From positions 1-64,000 of the forward strand of contig JAGBCL010000093.1 of the NCBI GenBank assembly GCA_018110825.1: DNA of 64,000 nucleotides, in the 5' to 3' direction. Origin of the DNA: Oscillospiraceae bacterium (GTDB taxonomy: Bacteria; Bacillota; Clostridia; Oscillospirales; Ruminococcaceae). Under the pieces are notes generated by a model that searched no databases, was not told the origin of the DNA, and saw only the letters and a list, made by a program, of their open reading frames with translations. A program made the translations under genes and the position numbers. This document shows positions 32,650 to 40,891 of the stretch, one piece after another. The stretch's first letter is position 1, and every line of letters starts with the position of its first letter.

Positions 32650-32680
32650 TTCCGCATTACGCATTCCGAATTCCGAATTT
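32648..32680 (-). repeat. Right arm of inverted pair, same repeat family
   Basis: Read on the minus strand it is AATTCGGAATTCGGAATGCG and onward, identical over 32 bases to 24253-24284. It starts one base inside the pseudogene stop codon, so here too a TAA is contiguous with the repeat. The ribosome site of argJ follows within about 10 bases. Confidence 0.9.
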
Positions 32681-32704
32681 GAAGAAAAAGGAGTTTCCTG
32701 AATT

Positions 32705-33928
32705 ATGAATATTATTGACGGCGGCGTGTGTGCCGCAAAGGGTTTCAAGGCAAGCGGTCTTTACTGCGGCATCAAGGAGAACCCTACAAAGAAGAATGAC
32801 ATCTGTCTGATTGTTTCGGACGTTATGTGCAACGCGGCTGGTGTGTACACCTCCAACAAGGTCAAGGGTGCGCCTGTTGTTGTTACAAAGAACAATCTTG
32901 CAAAAAGCGGCGGCAAGGCTATGGCTGTTATTGCAAACTCAAAGAATGCCAACACCTGCAACGCTGACGGCGAGGAAAAGGCACTGGAAATGTGTAAGCT
33001 TACTGCTGACGCTTTAGGTATCGCACCTGAACAGGTTATCGTTGCTTCAACCGGTGTAATCGGTCAGATTCTGCCTATCGAGCCAATCCGTGAGGCTGTT
33101 CCTGAGCTTGTGAAGAAGCTTTCCTACGAGGGCAATCTTGAGGCTGCAACTGCTATTATGACAACCGACACAGTGAAGAAGGAGTACGCTGTTGAATTTG
33201 AAATCGGCGGCAAGCTCTGCAAAATGGGCGGTATGGCAAAGGGAAGCGGTATGATTCACCCTAACATGGCTACAACCCTCAACTTCATCACAACAGACTG
33301 TGCAATTTCTGCTGAACTTCTCCAGAAGGCACTTTCTGAAATCGTGAAGATTACATATAACTGTCTTTCCGTTGACGGCGACCAGTCCACAAACGACACC
33401 TGTATGCTGATGTCATCGGGACTTGCTGAAAATGCTGAAATCACTGAGGAAAACGCTGATTTTGCTACATTCAAGGACGCTCTCTATCAGGTTATGGCAA
33501 ACCTTACAAGAATGCTTGCAAAGGACGGCGAGGGTGCAACAAAGCTTCTTACCTGCGTTTGCTCCTCTGCACCTGACCTTGATACAGCTATCATCGTTGC
33601 AAAGAGCGTAATCCGTTCTCCGCTGTTCAAGTGTGCAATGTTCGGTGCTGACGCTAACTGGGGACGTGTTCTCTGTGCAATCGGTTATGCTGAGGCTGAT
33701 TTCGACATTACAAAGGTTGATGTTGACCTTGCTTCTAAGGCTGGAAGAATTGCAGTTTGCCGCAACGGTGCAGGCGTGGAATTCTCCGAGGACGAGGCAA
33801 AGGTTGTTCTTACTGAGGACGAAATTGAAATTTATATTGAGCTTAATTCTGGCGACGCAAAGGCTACGGCATGGGGCTGTGACCTTACTTATGATTACGT
33901 TAAGATTAACGGAGATTATCGTTCATAA
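32705..33928 (+). CDS. argJ: Bifunctional ornithine acetyltransferase / N-acetylglutamate synthase
   Basis: The 407-residue precursor cuts itself into two chains. The cut lies between Ala189 and Thr190 in HPNMATTLNF, and the new Thr is the nucleophile. It moves acetyl from acetylornithine to glutamate, so the pathway recycles acetyl. Other marks are CNAAGVYTSNKVKGAP, ANSKNANTCNA, TGVIGQ and TNDTCMLMSSG. No separate argA is seen in the window. AAGGAG lies 11 bases upstream, abutting the repeat arm. Confidence 0.98.
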   Translation: MNIIDGGVCAAKGFKASGLYCGIKENPTKKNDICLIVSDVMCNAAGVYTSNKVKGAPVVVTKNNLAKSGGKAMAVIANSKNANTCNADGEEKALEMCKLTADALGIAPEQVIVASTGVIGQILPIEPIREAVPELVKKLSYEGNLEAATAIMTTDTVKKEYAVEFEIGGKLCKMGGMAKGSGMIHPNMATTLNFITTDCAISAELLQKALSEIVKITYNCLSVDGDQSTNDTCMLMSSGLAENAEITEENADFATFKDALYQVMANLTRMLAKDGEGATKLLTCVCSSAPDLDTAIIVAKSVIRSPLFKCAMFGADANWGRVLCAIGYAEADFDITKVDVDLASKAGRIAVCRNGAGVEFSEDEAKVVLTEDEIEIYIELNSGDAKATAWGCDLTYDYVKINGDYRS

Positions 33929-33943
33929 AAAGAGGCACATAAA

Positions 33944-34519
33944 ATGAAAGTAAATTTCTATAAGGATATTACCGAGGATGATGTACGTAAAGCTTTCGGG
34001 GATAAGGTGCTGGACAACGATACCGTAATAAGCTACGGTAAGTACAAGGAGATAAACATCAAGGATATCCTTACGAACCTGCTTTGTATTATTCTGTGTA
34101 TACCAATGGCAATGCTTTTTGGTATTCTGGGAATTCAGAGAGGCGGTCCTGAAATAGCAGGTACCAGTTGGTTTTTTACCGGATTGTTCCTGTTTGGAAT
34201 AATTCTGTCCATATCAAAGCTTGTGAAAAATTTTTCACCGGTATATTATATCTGCACAAACAGGTTTATTGCAGCAAAGAATTCGGCAGCAATAAAACCA
34301 AAGATTTATCTTGCTGAGGATATTCTGTGCCTTGTTTATAACAACGAAAAAGTCCCGGAGAAGATATATGTGTGCAAAAAAATAAACCCTTTCGTTCTTT
34401 TCTTTCTGTGCTATGTTGAGGACGCAGCAGGTATATGTGCGGAATATCATGATTTGCACAGGATTGAGTACTACGATGAAGAGCTTATAAAGAAGGAAAA
34501 TTATGAAAAGAAGAGATGA
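33944..34519 (+). CDS. Membrane protein with PH-like outline
   Basis: The 191-residue product has two membrane helices (about 41-62 and 74-95). A following soluble part starts YYICTNRFIAAKN, which looks like the first strands of a bacterial PH-like domain. A third hydrophobic patch (NPFVLFFLCYV) lies near residue 150. No firm family is assigned. It overlaps the next gene, also a two-helix PH-like protein, by 17 bp. The two probably work as a pair. Confidence 0.75.
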   Translation: MKVNFYKDITEDDVRKAFGDKVLDNDTVISYGKYKEINIKDILTNLLCIILCIPMAMLFGILGIQRGGPEIAGTSWFFTGLFLFGIILSISKLVKNFSPVYYICTNRFIAAKNSAAIKPKIYLAEDILCLVYNNEKVPEKIYVCKKINPFVLFFLCYVEDAAGICAEYHDLHRIEYYDEELIKKENYEKKR

Positions 34520-35054
34520 TACAATCCGTAATATTACAGTAAAATTCAATCGTCACCTTGAAGTTGGCGAACATATTGTGTGGTGCGGAAGGGCACTTGC
34601 GAGTACTGAAAGCAACGGGCAAAAGGGTGCAAAGGCGTATACAATTTTCTTTGCGACAATATGGACAGCCTTTGCATTATTCTGGACGTTCAGCGTGTTT
34701 ACCATGGGCGGCGGTATGATGGGATTTTTCGGTGTGCCATTTATAATTATTGGTATATTTCTTTTCATCAAGGCATTTACCGTAACCAGGTCAAGGGCTT
34801 ATTTTGCGGTAACGAATATGCGTATTCTTACAGATGCGGGACGTGGCCTTGAAATGGAGTATCTGACGAATATCACTTCCGTCCGTACAAACGAAAACGG
34901 CAAAAAGGCTGACGTGTTCTATTCCATTGAGTACCAGGGCGAACATGGCGTAATCGGTGCAGGCGGCGGAATATGCGGACTTGACCCGGAGGAAGCGGAG
35001 AATGTGCGGTACATAATTGAAAGCGAAAGTGCAAAGGCACATATGTATAGTTAA
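34503..35054 (+). CDS. Membrane protein with bacterial PH-like domain
   Basis: The 183-residue product has a short N-terminal segment (LEVGEHIVWCGRA), two membrane helices (about 45-85) and a PH-like domain (RAYFAVTNMRIL, then EYLTNITSV) typical of small DUF-type membrane proteins. Function unknown. It overlaps the preceding gene by 17 bp, and its stop codon begins a repeat copy at 35052. Confidence 0.8.
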   Translation: MKRRDDTIRNITVKFNRHLEVGEHIVWCGRALASTESNGQKGAKAYTIFFATIWTAFALFWTFSVFTMGGGMMGFFGVPFIIIGIFLFIKAFTVTRSRAYFAVTNMRILTDAGRGLEMEYLTNITSVRTNENGKKADVFYSIEYQGEHGVIGAGGGICGLDPEEAENVRYIIESESAKAHMYS

Positions 35055-35119
35055 TTCGGAATTAGGAATGCGGAATTAGGAATTATAATTTCACTTTCCA
35101 CTTTTCAAATTCCACATTT
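35052..35119 (+). repeat. Stop-codon-associated intergenic repeat, copy 5
   Basis: It begins TAATTCGG at the stop codon and continues GGAATTAGGAATGCGG. It then runs into TTTCACTTTCCACTTTTC, a phrase shared with the element at 4520-4666. The argB ribosome site follows. Confidence 0.8.
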
Positions 35120-35141
35120 ATAGATAGAAGGAGAAAAGAAA

Positions 35142-36026
35142 ATGGATATCACAAATCTTACAAGCGATATTAAAATCGAAAACGAGGTGCGTTCTAAAAT
35201 TCTTATCGACGCACTCCCATATATTCAGCGCTACAGCGGCAAAATCGTTGTTGTAAAGTACGGCGGCAACGCCATGACTAACGAGGCACTGAAAGACGCT
35301 GTTATGAGCGACATCGTACTTCTTTCCCTTGTCGGCGTAAAGGTTGTTCTTGTGCACGGCGGCGGTCCTGAAATCAATGATATGCTGAAGCGTGTGGGCA
35401 TCGAAAGCAAGTTCATCAACGGTCTGCGTTACACAGACGAGGCTACTGTTGACATCGTTAAGATGGTTCTTTCAGGCAAGGTTAACAAGGAGCTTGTTTC
35501 TCACCTTATCGAACACGGCGGCAAGGCTCTCGGACTTTGCGGCATCGACGGCGGTATGATTACTGCACACAAGATGGAGGGCGAGGTTGACCTTGGTTTC
35601 GTTGGCGAAATTGTTGACGTGAACACAACTCCTATCATTGATGCTCTTGACAAGGGTTACGTACCTGTTATTGCAACTGTTGCATGTGATGAGGAAGCAC
35701 AGACCTACAACATCAACGCTGACACAGCTGCTGCAAGAATTGCGGCAGAGCTGGGTGCTGAAAATCTCGTGCTTATGACAGATATTGTTGGACTTCTTGA
35801 AGATAAGGACGACGACAGCACACTTATCCCTACTGTTCAGGTAAGTGAAGTCCCGTTCATGAAGAAGCAGGGCATCATCAGCGGCGGTATGATTCCTAAG
35901 ATTGATTGCTGTGTTGAAGCTGTAAGACGTGGTGTGCACAAGACCTGTATCATTGACGGACGTGTTCCGCACTCTATCCTTATCGAGCTTCTTACCAACG
36001 AGGGTATCGGTACACAGTTCATCTGA
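35142..36026 (+). CDS. argB: N-acetylglutamate kinase
   Basis: The 294-residue amino-acid-kinase-fold enzyme phosphorylates N-acetylglutamate. Marks are VVVKYGGNAM (ATP site), VLVHGGGPEIN, FINGLRYTDEAT, NINADTAAA and ISGGMIPKI. The N-terminal helix (about 8-30, EVRSKILIDALPYIQRY) matches the extension of arginine-inhibited hexameric kinases, so feedback control by arginine is likely. AAGGAG lies upstream. Confidence 0.97.
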   Translation: MDITNLTSDIKIENEVRSKILIDALPYIQRYSGKIVVVKYGGNAMTNEALKDAVMSDIVLLSLVGVKVVLVHGGGPEINDMLKRVGIESKFINGLRYTDEATVDIVKMVLSGKVNKELVSHLIEHGGKALGLCGIDGGMITAHKMEGEVDLGFVGEIVDVNTTPIIDALDKGYVPVIATVACDEEAQTYNINADTAAARIAAELGAENLVLMTDIVGLLEDKDDDSTLIPTVQVSEVPFMKKQGIISGGMIPKIDCCVEAVRRGVHKTCIIDGRVPHSILIELLTNEGIGTQFI

Positions 36027-36104
36027 TAAAATTAAATGGAAGATACTTGAAATATTCATAATATTTTGTTATATTAAAAAGATACATGAGAGAGGGACGG
36101 AATT

Positions 36105-36557
36105 ATGGGCGGTGCTTTTATCTGGGCAATAGGTCTTGTCGGATTTCTTTTGTGGGCAGGTATCGGTGCATATCAGCTTGTACGGCTGTATAAAATTAAG
36201 AACAACGGTGTTTTTACGGCAGGAATAATTGTCGGCACGGAAACAAAGAACGACGTTGTGAGAAGCATGTCAATGCCGATGGGTCAGCAGCCCAAACTTG
36301 TTTTTCCTGTGGTGGAATTTACCGATACAAGCGGAAATACTGTCAGGGCACGTTCGCTGAGCAGGAAAATGCTCAACGCTAACGGCGACTATGATGGTGT
36401 TACAGAGGTCGGTGTTATATACAACCCGTCAAACCCTCAGGAATTTATTGTTGCTGATGATAAATTTTCCTTTGAGCAGGCATGGTCTTCATTTATTATA
36501 GGATTGATTTTCGCCGCAATTATGGCGGTTATTATGTACATACAAATGAAATACTGA
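36105..36557 (+). CDS. DUF3592-type membrane protein
   Basis: The 150-residue product has an N-terminal membrane helix (about 5-27), a beta-rich outer part (TAGIIVGTET, KLVFPVVEFTDTSGN, VGVIYNPSNPQEFIV) and a C-terminal helix (about 128-146). This is the DUF3592 layout. Function unknown. It lies 14 bp before argD inside the arg cluster. Confidence 0.87.
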   Translation: MGGAFIWAIGLVGFLLWAGIGAYQLVRLYKIKNNGVFTAGIIVGTETKNDVVRSMSMPMGQQPKLVFPVVEFTDTSGNTVRARSLSRKMLNANGDYDGVTEVGVIYNPSNPQEFIVADDKFSFEQAWSSFIIGLIFAAIMAVIMYIQMKY

Positions 36558-36571
36558 AAGAGGCAATTGCA

Positions 36572-37741
36572 ATGAGTACAATAGAAAAATTCAATGAACA
36601 CGTTATGGGTACTTACGGACGTTATCCTCTGGTACTGGAAAAGGGTGAGGGACGTACTGCCACTGACGAAAACGGTAAGAAATACATAGATTTCGGAAGC
36701 GGTATCGGTACAAATTCTCTCGGTTACTGCGATGAGGACTGGGCTGAGGCGGTTTGTGCTCAGGCAAGAGCTATCCAGCACACCTCAAACTACTACTACA
36801 CAAAGGTGCAGGCTGATTTTGCCGACGCTCTTTCCAAGGCTACAGGCTATGACAAGATGTTCTTCGGCAACTCGGGCGCTGAGGCTAACGAGTGTGCAAT
36901 CAAGCTTGCGAGAAAATATTCTTTCGACAAATACGGCAAGGACGCAAAGCGTTACAACATCATTACTCTGGTGAACAGCTTCCACGGAAGAACAATGGCT
37001 ACCCTTTCCGCAACAGGTCAGGACGTTTTCCACAACTACTTCTTCCCATTTGTTGAGGGCTTCATTAACGTTGAGGCAAACAACATCGACGACCTCCGTG
37101 CAAAGATTGACGACAGCGTTTGTGCTGTAATGTTTGAATTTGTACAGGGTGAGGGCGGTGTTGTCCCTCTCGATAAGGAATTTATCGACGAAATCTTCAA
37201 GCTTTGCAATGAAAAGGATATCCTCACAATTGCTGACGAGGTTCAGACCGGTGCAGGACGTACAGGTACTTTCCTTACTTCAGTTCAGTACGGCGTAAAG
37301 CCTAACATTACAACAATGGCAAAGGGCGTTGCAGGCGGCGTGCCTGTGGGAATTTGTCTTGCTGACGAAAAGTGCAGCGGAGTTCTCGTTCCGGGTACAC
37401 ACGGCTCAACCTTCGGCGGCAACCCACTTGCCTGTGCAGGCGGACTTGCGGTTGTAAATAAGGTTGCAAATGAAAAGTTCCTTGCTGAAGTAAATGCAAA
37501 GGCTGACTATTTCAAGAAAAAGCTGCTGGAAATTCCCGAAATCGAGGGAGTTGACGGACTTGGCTTTATGATTGGTGCACGCCTTAAAACAAAGAATGCG
37601 GCTGATATATGCCGTGCGTGCAGCGAAAATGGTCTGCTCATTCTGACAGCAAAGACAAAGCTCCGTTTCCTGCCGCCGCTTAATATTACATACGAAGAAA
37701 TTGACGAAGGATTTGAAATACTGAGGAGGATAATGGCATGA
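36572..37741 (+). CDS. argD: Acetylornithine aminotransferase
   Basis: The 389-residue PLP enzyme (class III) transfers an amino group from glutamate to N-acetylglutamate semialdehyde. Marks are FFGNSGAEANECAIKLAR, SFHGRTMATLSATGQ, DEVQTGAGRTG and the PLP lysine in TMAKGVAGGVPVG. The ATG at 36572 is preferred for AGAGG 7 bases upstream and the family N-terminus; a longer frame from 36482 runs inside the preceding gene. The stop overlaps the next start (ATGA). Confidence 0.97.
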   Translation: MSTIEKFNEHVMGTYGRYPLVLEKGEGRTATDENGKKYIDFGSGIGTNSLGYCDEDWAEAVCAQARAIQHTSNYYYTKVQADFADALSKATGYDKMFFGNSGAEANECAIKLARKYSFDKYGKDAKRYNIITLVNSFHGRTMATLSATGQDVFHNYFFPFVEGFINVEANNIDDLRAKIDDSVCAVMFEFVQGEGGVVPLDKEFIDEIFKLCNEKDILTIADEVQTGAGRTGTFLTSVQYGVKPNITTMAKGVAGGVPVGICLADEKCSGVLVPGTHGSTFGGNPLACAGGLAVVNKVANEKFLAEVNAKADYFKKKLLEIPEIEGVDGLGFMIGARLKTKNAADICRACSENGLLILTAKTKLRFLPPLNITYEEIDEGFEILRRIMA

Positions 37742-38484
37742 TGTACTATGAAAAATACGGCGACGAACTGAACCCGATTATTGTGTGTCTCCATGGAGCA
37801 AATCATGTCCATTGTTTTTCAAAGCAGTGTGAATATCTTTCAAGAAACTACTGCGTAATCGTTCCGCACCTTCCGGGTTACGGACGAAACGAGGTCAAGA
37901 CCTTTACAACTGTTGAAGCGCTGAAACAGCTTGTTGAGTTTATTCCATCCCTTGGCAAAAAGGTTACACTGATGGGCTTTTCCCTCGGTGCACAGCTTGC
38001 TTTCGTTATGATGTGCAAGGCTCCTCAGCTTTTCAATGGCGTAATTATGATAAGCCCGTGGCTGCTTAAAGAGCCTGCAGAAATTGAAAAAGCTATGAAG
38101 CAGGCTTCCGATAACGAGAAGCTTTCCAAGAACAAGCTTTTTGTGGGTATAAATGCACTTGCTATGGGTCTTGATAAAAGCGAAAGAGAAGAAAACGCTG
38201 AGTTTGCTCAGAATGTCACTATGACAACAATTCTCAACTCTATCGATAATGGCATTAAGTTTGAGGACTTCCCTGATTACCGTGACGTTGATGTTCCTAT
38301 GCTTGCTCTCTGTGGCATCAAGGAAACACTCGAAGTAAGAAAGAGCGTCCGTACACTTTCCATGCAGAATCCTCACTGTGCTTACGATATGTGGGACGGT
38401 GCTGCACATAACATTCCTTTCAAGGCGGCTTCAAGACTCAATAAGGCTGTCGAAGAATTTGTAGACAAGAATTACAAGAAATAA
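37738..38484 (+). CDS. Alpha/beta hydrolase
   Basis: The 248-residue serine hydrolase fold has an oxyanion HG segment (IIVCLHGANHVH), PHLPGYGRNE, the nucleophile elbow GFSLGAQ, a late Asp region (DVPMLALCG) and a His in GAAHNIPF. The substrate is unknown. Its ATGA overlap with argD and position before argF tie its translation to arginine synthesis, perhaps for clearing an acetylated intermediate; that is a guess. Confidence 0.88.
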   Translation: MMYYEKYGDELNPIIVCLHGANHVHCFSKQCEYLSRNYCVIVPHLPGYGRNEVKTFTTVEALKQLVEFIPSLGKKVTLMGFSLGAQLAFVMMCKAPQLFNGVIMISPWLLKEPAEIEKAMKQASDNEKLSKNKLFVGINALAMGLDKSEREENAEFAQNVTMTTILNSIDNGIKFEDFPDYRDVDVPMLALCGIKETLEVRKSVRTLSMQNPHCAYDMWDGAAHNIPFKAASRLNKAVEEFVDKNYKK

Positions 38485-38507
38485 TTACAGAACAGGAGAT
38501 TGAACCA

Positions 38508-39410
38508 ATGAAACACTTACTTAAAATGCTTGACCTTTCCCGTGAGGAAATTATTGATATTCTCAACCTTGCTGACCAGCTCAAGTATGAGCTCAAGCAC
38601 AATATTCCTCATCCGCACCTCAAGGGCAAATCCCTCGGTATGATTTTCCAGAAGGCTTCCACACGTACACGTGTTTCCTTTGAAACAGGTATGTACCAGC
38701 TTGGCGGCAATCCTATGTTCCTTTCTTCAAACGATTTGCAGATTGGACGCGGTGAGCCTGTTCAGGACACAGCAAGAGTTCTTTCCCGTTACCTCGACGG
38801 TATCATGATTCGTACCTTTGAGCAGAAGGAAGTTGAGGACCTTGCAAAGTATGGTTCAATTCCGATAATCAATGGCCTTACAGACTTCTGCCACCCATGT
38901 CAGATTCTCGCTGACCTTATGACAATCCGTGAATTCAAGGGTCAGTTCAATGGTCTGAAGATGTGCTTTATCGGCGACGGAAACAATATGGCAAACTCCC
39001 TTATCGTAGGTTGCCTCAAGGTTGGCATGGCTGTTTCCGTGGCTTGTCCGGACGGTTACCACCCGGACCCTCAGGTTATGGAATTCGCTAAGGATTTCGA
39101 CTGCTTCGAGCTTACAGATTCACCAATGAAGGCTGCTGAAAATGCTGACGTTGTAATTACTGACGTGTGGGCTTCCATGGGTCAGGAGGGCGAAGCTGAA
39201 AAGCGTAAGCTTGCATTCAAGGGTTATCAGATTAACGACGATATCATGGGTGTTGCAAAGAAGGACGCTATGGTTCTTCACTGTCTGCCTGCTCACCGTG
39301 AGGAAGAAATTACTGAAAAGGTATTCGAGGCTCACGCTGATGAAATTTTTGAAGAGGCTGAAAACCGTCTTCACGCACAGAAGGCTGTTATGGTCAAGCT
39401 CATGGCATAA
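38508..39410 (+). CDS. argF: Ornithine carbamoyltransferase
   Basis: The 300-residue enzyme makes citrulline from ornithine and carbamoyl phosphate. Marks are the phosphate-binding STRTRVSFE, GRGEPVQDTARVLSRYLD, FCHPCQ, and the ornithine loops DVWASMGQE and HCLPAHRE. It is the last arg gene; a terminator follows. The carbamoyl-phosphate synthase genes are not in the window. Confidence 0.98.
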   Translation: MKHLLKMLDLSREEIIDILNLADQLKYELKHNIPHPHLKGKSLGMIFQKASTRTRVSFETGMYQLGGNPMFLSSNDLQIGRGEPVQDTARVLSRYLDGIMIRTFEQKEVEDLAKYGSIPIINGLTDFCHPCQILADLMTIREFKGQFNGLKMCFIGDGNNMANSLIVGCLKVGMAVSVACPDGYHPDPQVMEFAKDFDCFELTDSPMKAAENADVVITDVWASMGQEGEAEKRKLAFKGYQINDDIMGVAKKDAMVLHCLPAHREEEITEKVFEAHADEIFEEAENRLHAQKAVMVKLMA

Positions 39411-39421
39411 AATAAAAATAC

Positions 39422-39465
39422 TGCCGCTTCCGTTTAGTACGTTTAGTACGGAGGCGGCTTTTCTT
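39422..39465 (+). terminator. Terminator of the arginine cluster
   Basis: An 11-bp stem (39423-39433 with 39448-39458, one G-U pair) is followed by TTTTC. The loop carries a direct repeat GTTTAGTAC. Confidence 0.88.
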
Positions 39466-39717
39466 TTGGCTTTTAAATGATTTGTAAAGGCTGAAATATT
39501 ACGTTTCCCAATTGTATGAAAACATTTTGTATAAAGTGCACATAAGTATTCCTAAACGTATAAGTTTTAAAAATCTATGGTAAATATAACTAAAAATCTG
39601 CGCTGAATTATGAATATTTTTGTGTTTGCGTATGACAATTTGTGCACTTTAGGAAATTTTCATAGAAATATCATTAAAATTTTTACGGATAAAAAGGCGA
39701 ATAATTTTGGTATTCCC
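39466..39717. other. AT-rich gap upstream of the flagellar cluster
   Basis: About 250 bases with no gene. The only clear structure is a pair of words AAAGTGCAC (39533-39541) and GTGCACTTT (39642-39650), forming a distant 9-bp inverted repeat that could be a regulator site or a cruciform. Confidence 0.5.
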
Positions 39718-39746
39718 TTGTAATTTTGGTGAAAATGATATATAAT
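39718..39746 (+). promoter_or_regulatory. Sigma-A promoter of the flagellar cluster
   Basis: TTGTAA (39718-39723), 17 bases and TATAAT (39741-39746). A small hairpin GGGTA/TACCC (39761-39774) followed by TTTT lies in the leader and might act as an attenuator. Confidence 0.8.
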
Positions 39747-39820
39747 AATATAGAGTAATTATGGGTAAGTATACCCTTTTGACCCTTATGACGGCTTTTT
39801 GCCGGGAAAGGAATGATATT

Positions 39821-40228
39821 ATGGGTCTTTTCAACAGCGTAACTCACAACCTCGCTGAACAGGCACTTGATGCTACATGGTACAAGCAGCAGGTTATTAC
39901 AAATAATATTGCAAACAGCGACACTCCCGACTATAAGGCTAAAACCGTTGAATTCGGACTTATCCTCAAGGAGAAGTGCAAGTGTAAATATCACGACGGT
40001 ATCGAAGATGACTACTTCCACCGCAGAGATGACAGGGATTCCACAGACCCTATTGAGCTGAGTGTTGTTACTACATACGAAACAAATACCAATCAGATTC
40101 TCGACGGAAATAACGTCGATATGGAAAAGGAACAGACTGCTCTTGCTGATGCTCAGTTCCAGTACAGTGCTCTTACTGATTACCTCAACAACAACTATGC
40201 AATGATAAGAGCAGCCATCTCAAAATAA
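39821..40228 (+). CDS. flgB: Flagellar basal-body rod protein FlgB
   Basis: The 135-residue proximal rod protein has the rod/hook N-terminal motif (QQVITNNIANSDTPDYKAKTV). A C-terminal helix (QTALADAQFQYSALTDYLNNNY) pairs with it in the assembled rod. The ATG at 39821 has AAAGGA 8 bases upstream; an in-frame ATG at 39761 would add 20 atypical residues. It is first in the flagellar cluster. Confidence 0.95.
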   Translation: MGLFNSVTHNLAEQALDATWYKQQVITNNIANSDTPDYKAKTVEFGLILKEKCKCKYHDGIEDDYFHRRDDRDSTDPIELSVVTTYETNTNQILDGNNVDMEKEQTALADAQFQYSALTDYLNNNYAMIRAAISK

Positions 40229-40251
40229 AGTAAATTAATAATTTGCTTTAT

Positions 40252-40290
40252 TTGCGGGTTTTGCTCCGCAAAACACCATGGTTTGTGTGT
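40252..40290 (+). other. Hairpin in the flgB-flgC gap
   Basis: GGTTTTGC, a short loop and GCAAAACACC form a stem near 40257-40276. It may protect or partly terminate the flgB transcript before the internal promoter. Confidence 0.5.
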
Positions 40291-40295
40291 TGTTG

Positions 40296-40321
40296 TAAAT
40301 TACTTGCGTTTATTCCGATAT
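40296..40321 (+). promoter_or_regulatory. Sigma-28 (FliA/SigD)-type promoter upstream of flgC
   Basis: TAAA (40296-40299), a 15-base spacer and CCGATAT (40315-40321) match the sigma-D/sigma-28 consensus exactly. It lies 20 bases before the flgC start. The sigma-28 gene itself is at 62269. Confidence 0.8.
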
Positions 40322-40340
40322 TTACGAAAGGACGGTCTGT

Positions 40341-40847
40341 ATGGCTTTTTTAAACTCGCTTGATATCAGCGCTTCCGCGCTCTCGGCGCAGCGTCTGAGA
40401 ATGGATATAATTTCACAGAATATCGCTAATCAGGAAACCTACAATACTTCCCCCGGCGGCGACCCATACTGCCGTCAGCTGGTTGTATTTTCCGAAAAGA
40501 AAAAGTTCGGTGATATCCTCGATAAGTATGCAAAGCTTGCATATGACGAGGATGAGGACAGGAAGAAATTCAGCAGAGGCGTTTACTACCTCAATCATGA
40601 GGATAAATATAAGTCCGCAGGTGTTACTGTTGCAGAGGTAATCGAGGACGACGCTCCGTTTGTTCCCGTTTATGACCCTGATAACCCTCTTGCCGACGAG
40701 GAAGGCTACATCTACAAGAGTAACGTTGACAACACCAAGGAACAGATTGACCTCCTTGCTGCACAGCGTTCCTACGAAGCAAATGCTTCCGCTTTCAATG
40801 CCGTAAAGGCTATGCTTTCCACAGCAAGAAGCCTGAAGGGCAGATAA
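40341..40847 (+). CDS. flgC: Flagellar basal-body rod protein FlgC
   Basis: The 168-residue proximal rod protein has an N-terminal rod motif (DISASALSAQRLRMDIISQNIANQET) and a conserved C-terminus (KEQIDLLAAQRSYEANASAFNAVKAML). The central part is longer and more charged than in most FlgC. AAAGGA lies 8 bases before the ATG. It has its own sigma-28-type promoter. Confidence 0.96.
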   Translation: MAFLNSLDISASALSAQRLRMDIISQNIANQETYNTSPGGDPYCRQLVVFSEKKKFGDILDKYAKLAYDEDEDRKKFSRGVYYLNHEDKYKSAGVTVAEVIEDDAPFVPVYDPDNPLADEEGYIYKSNVDNTKEQIDLLAAQRSYEANASAFNAVKAMLSTARSLKGR

Positions 40848-40891
40848 GTAAAATACGAAAAATCAAACTGATTTCAGAATGGAGATAGATT

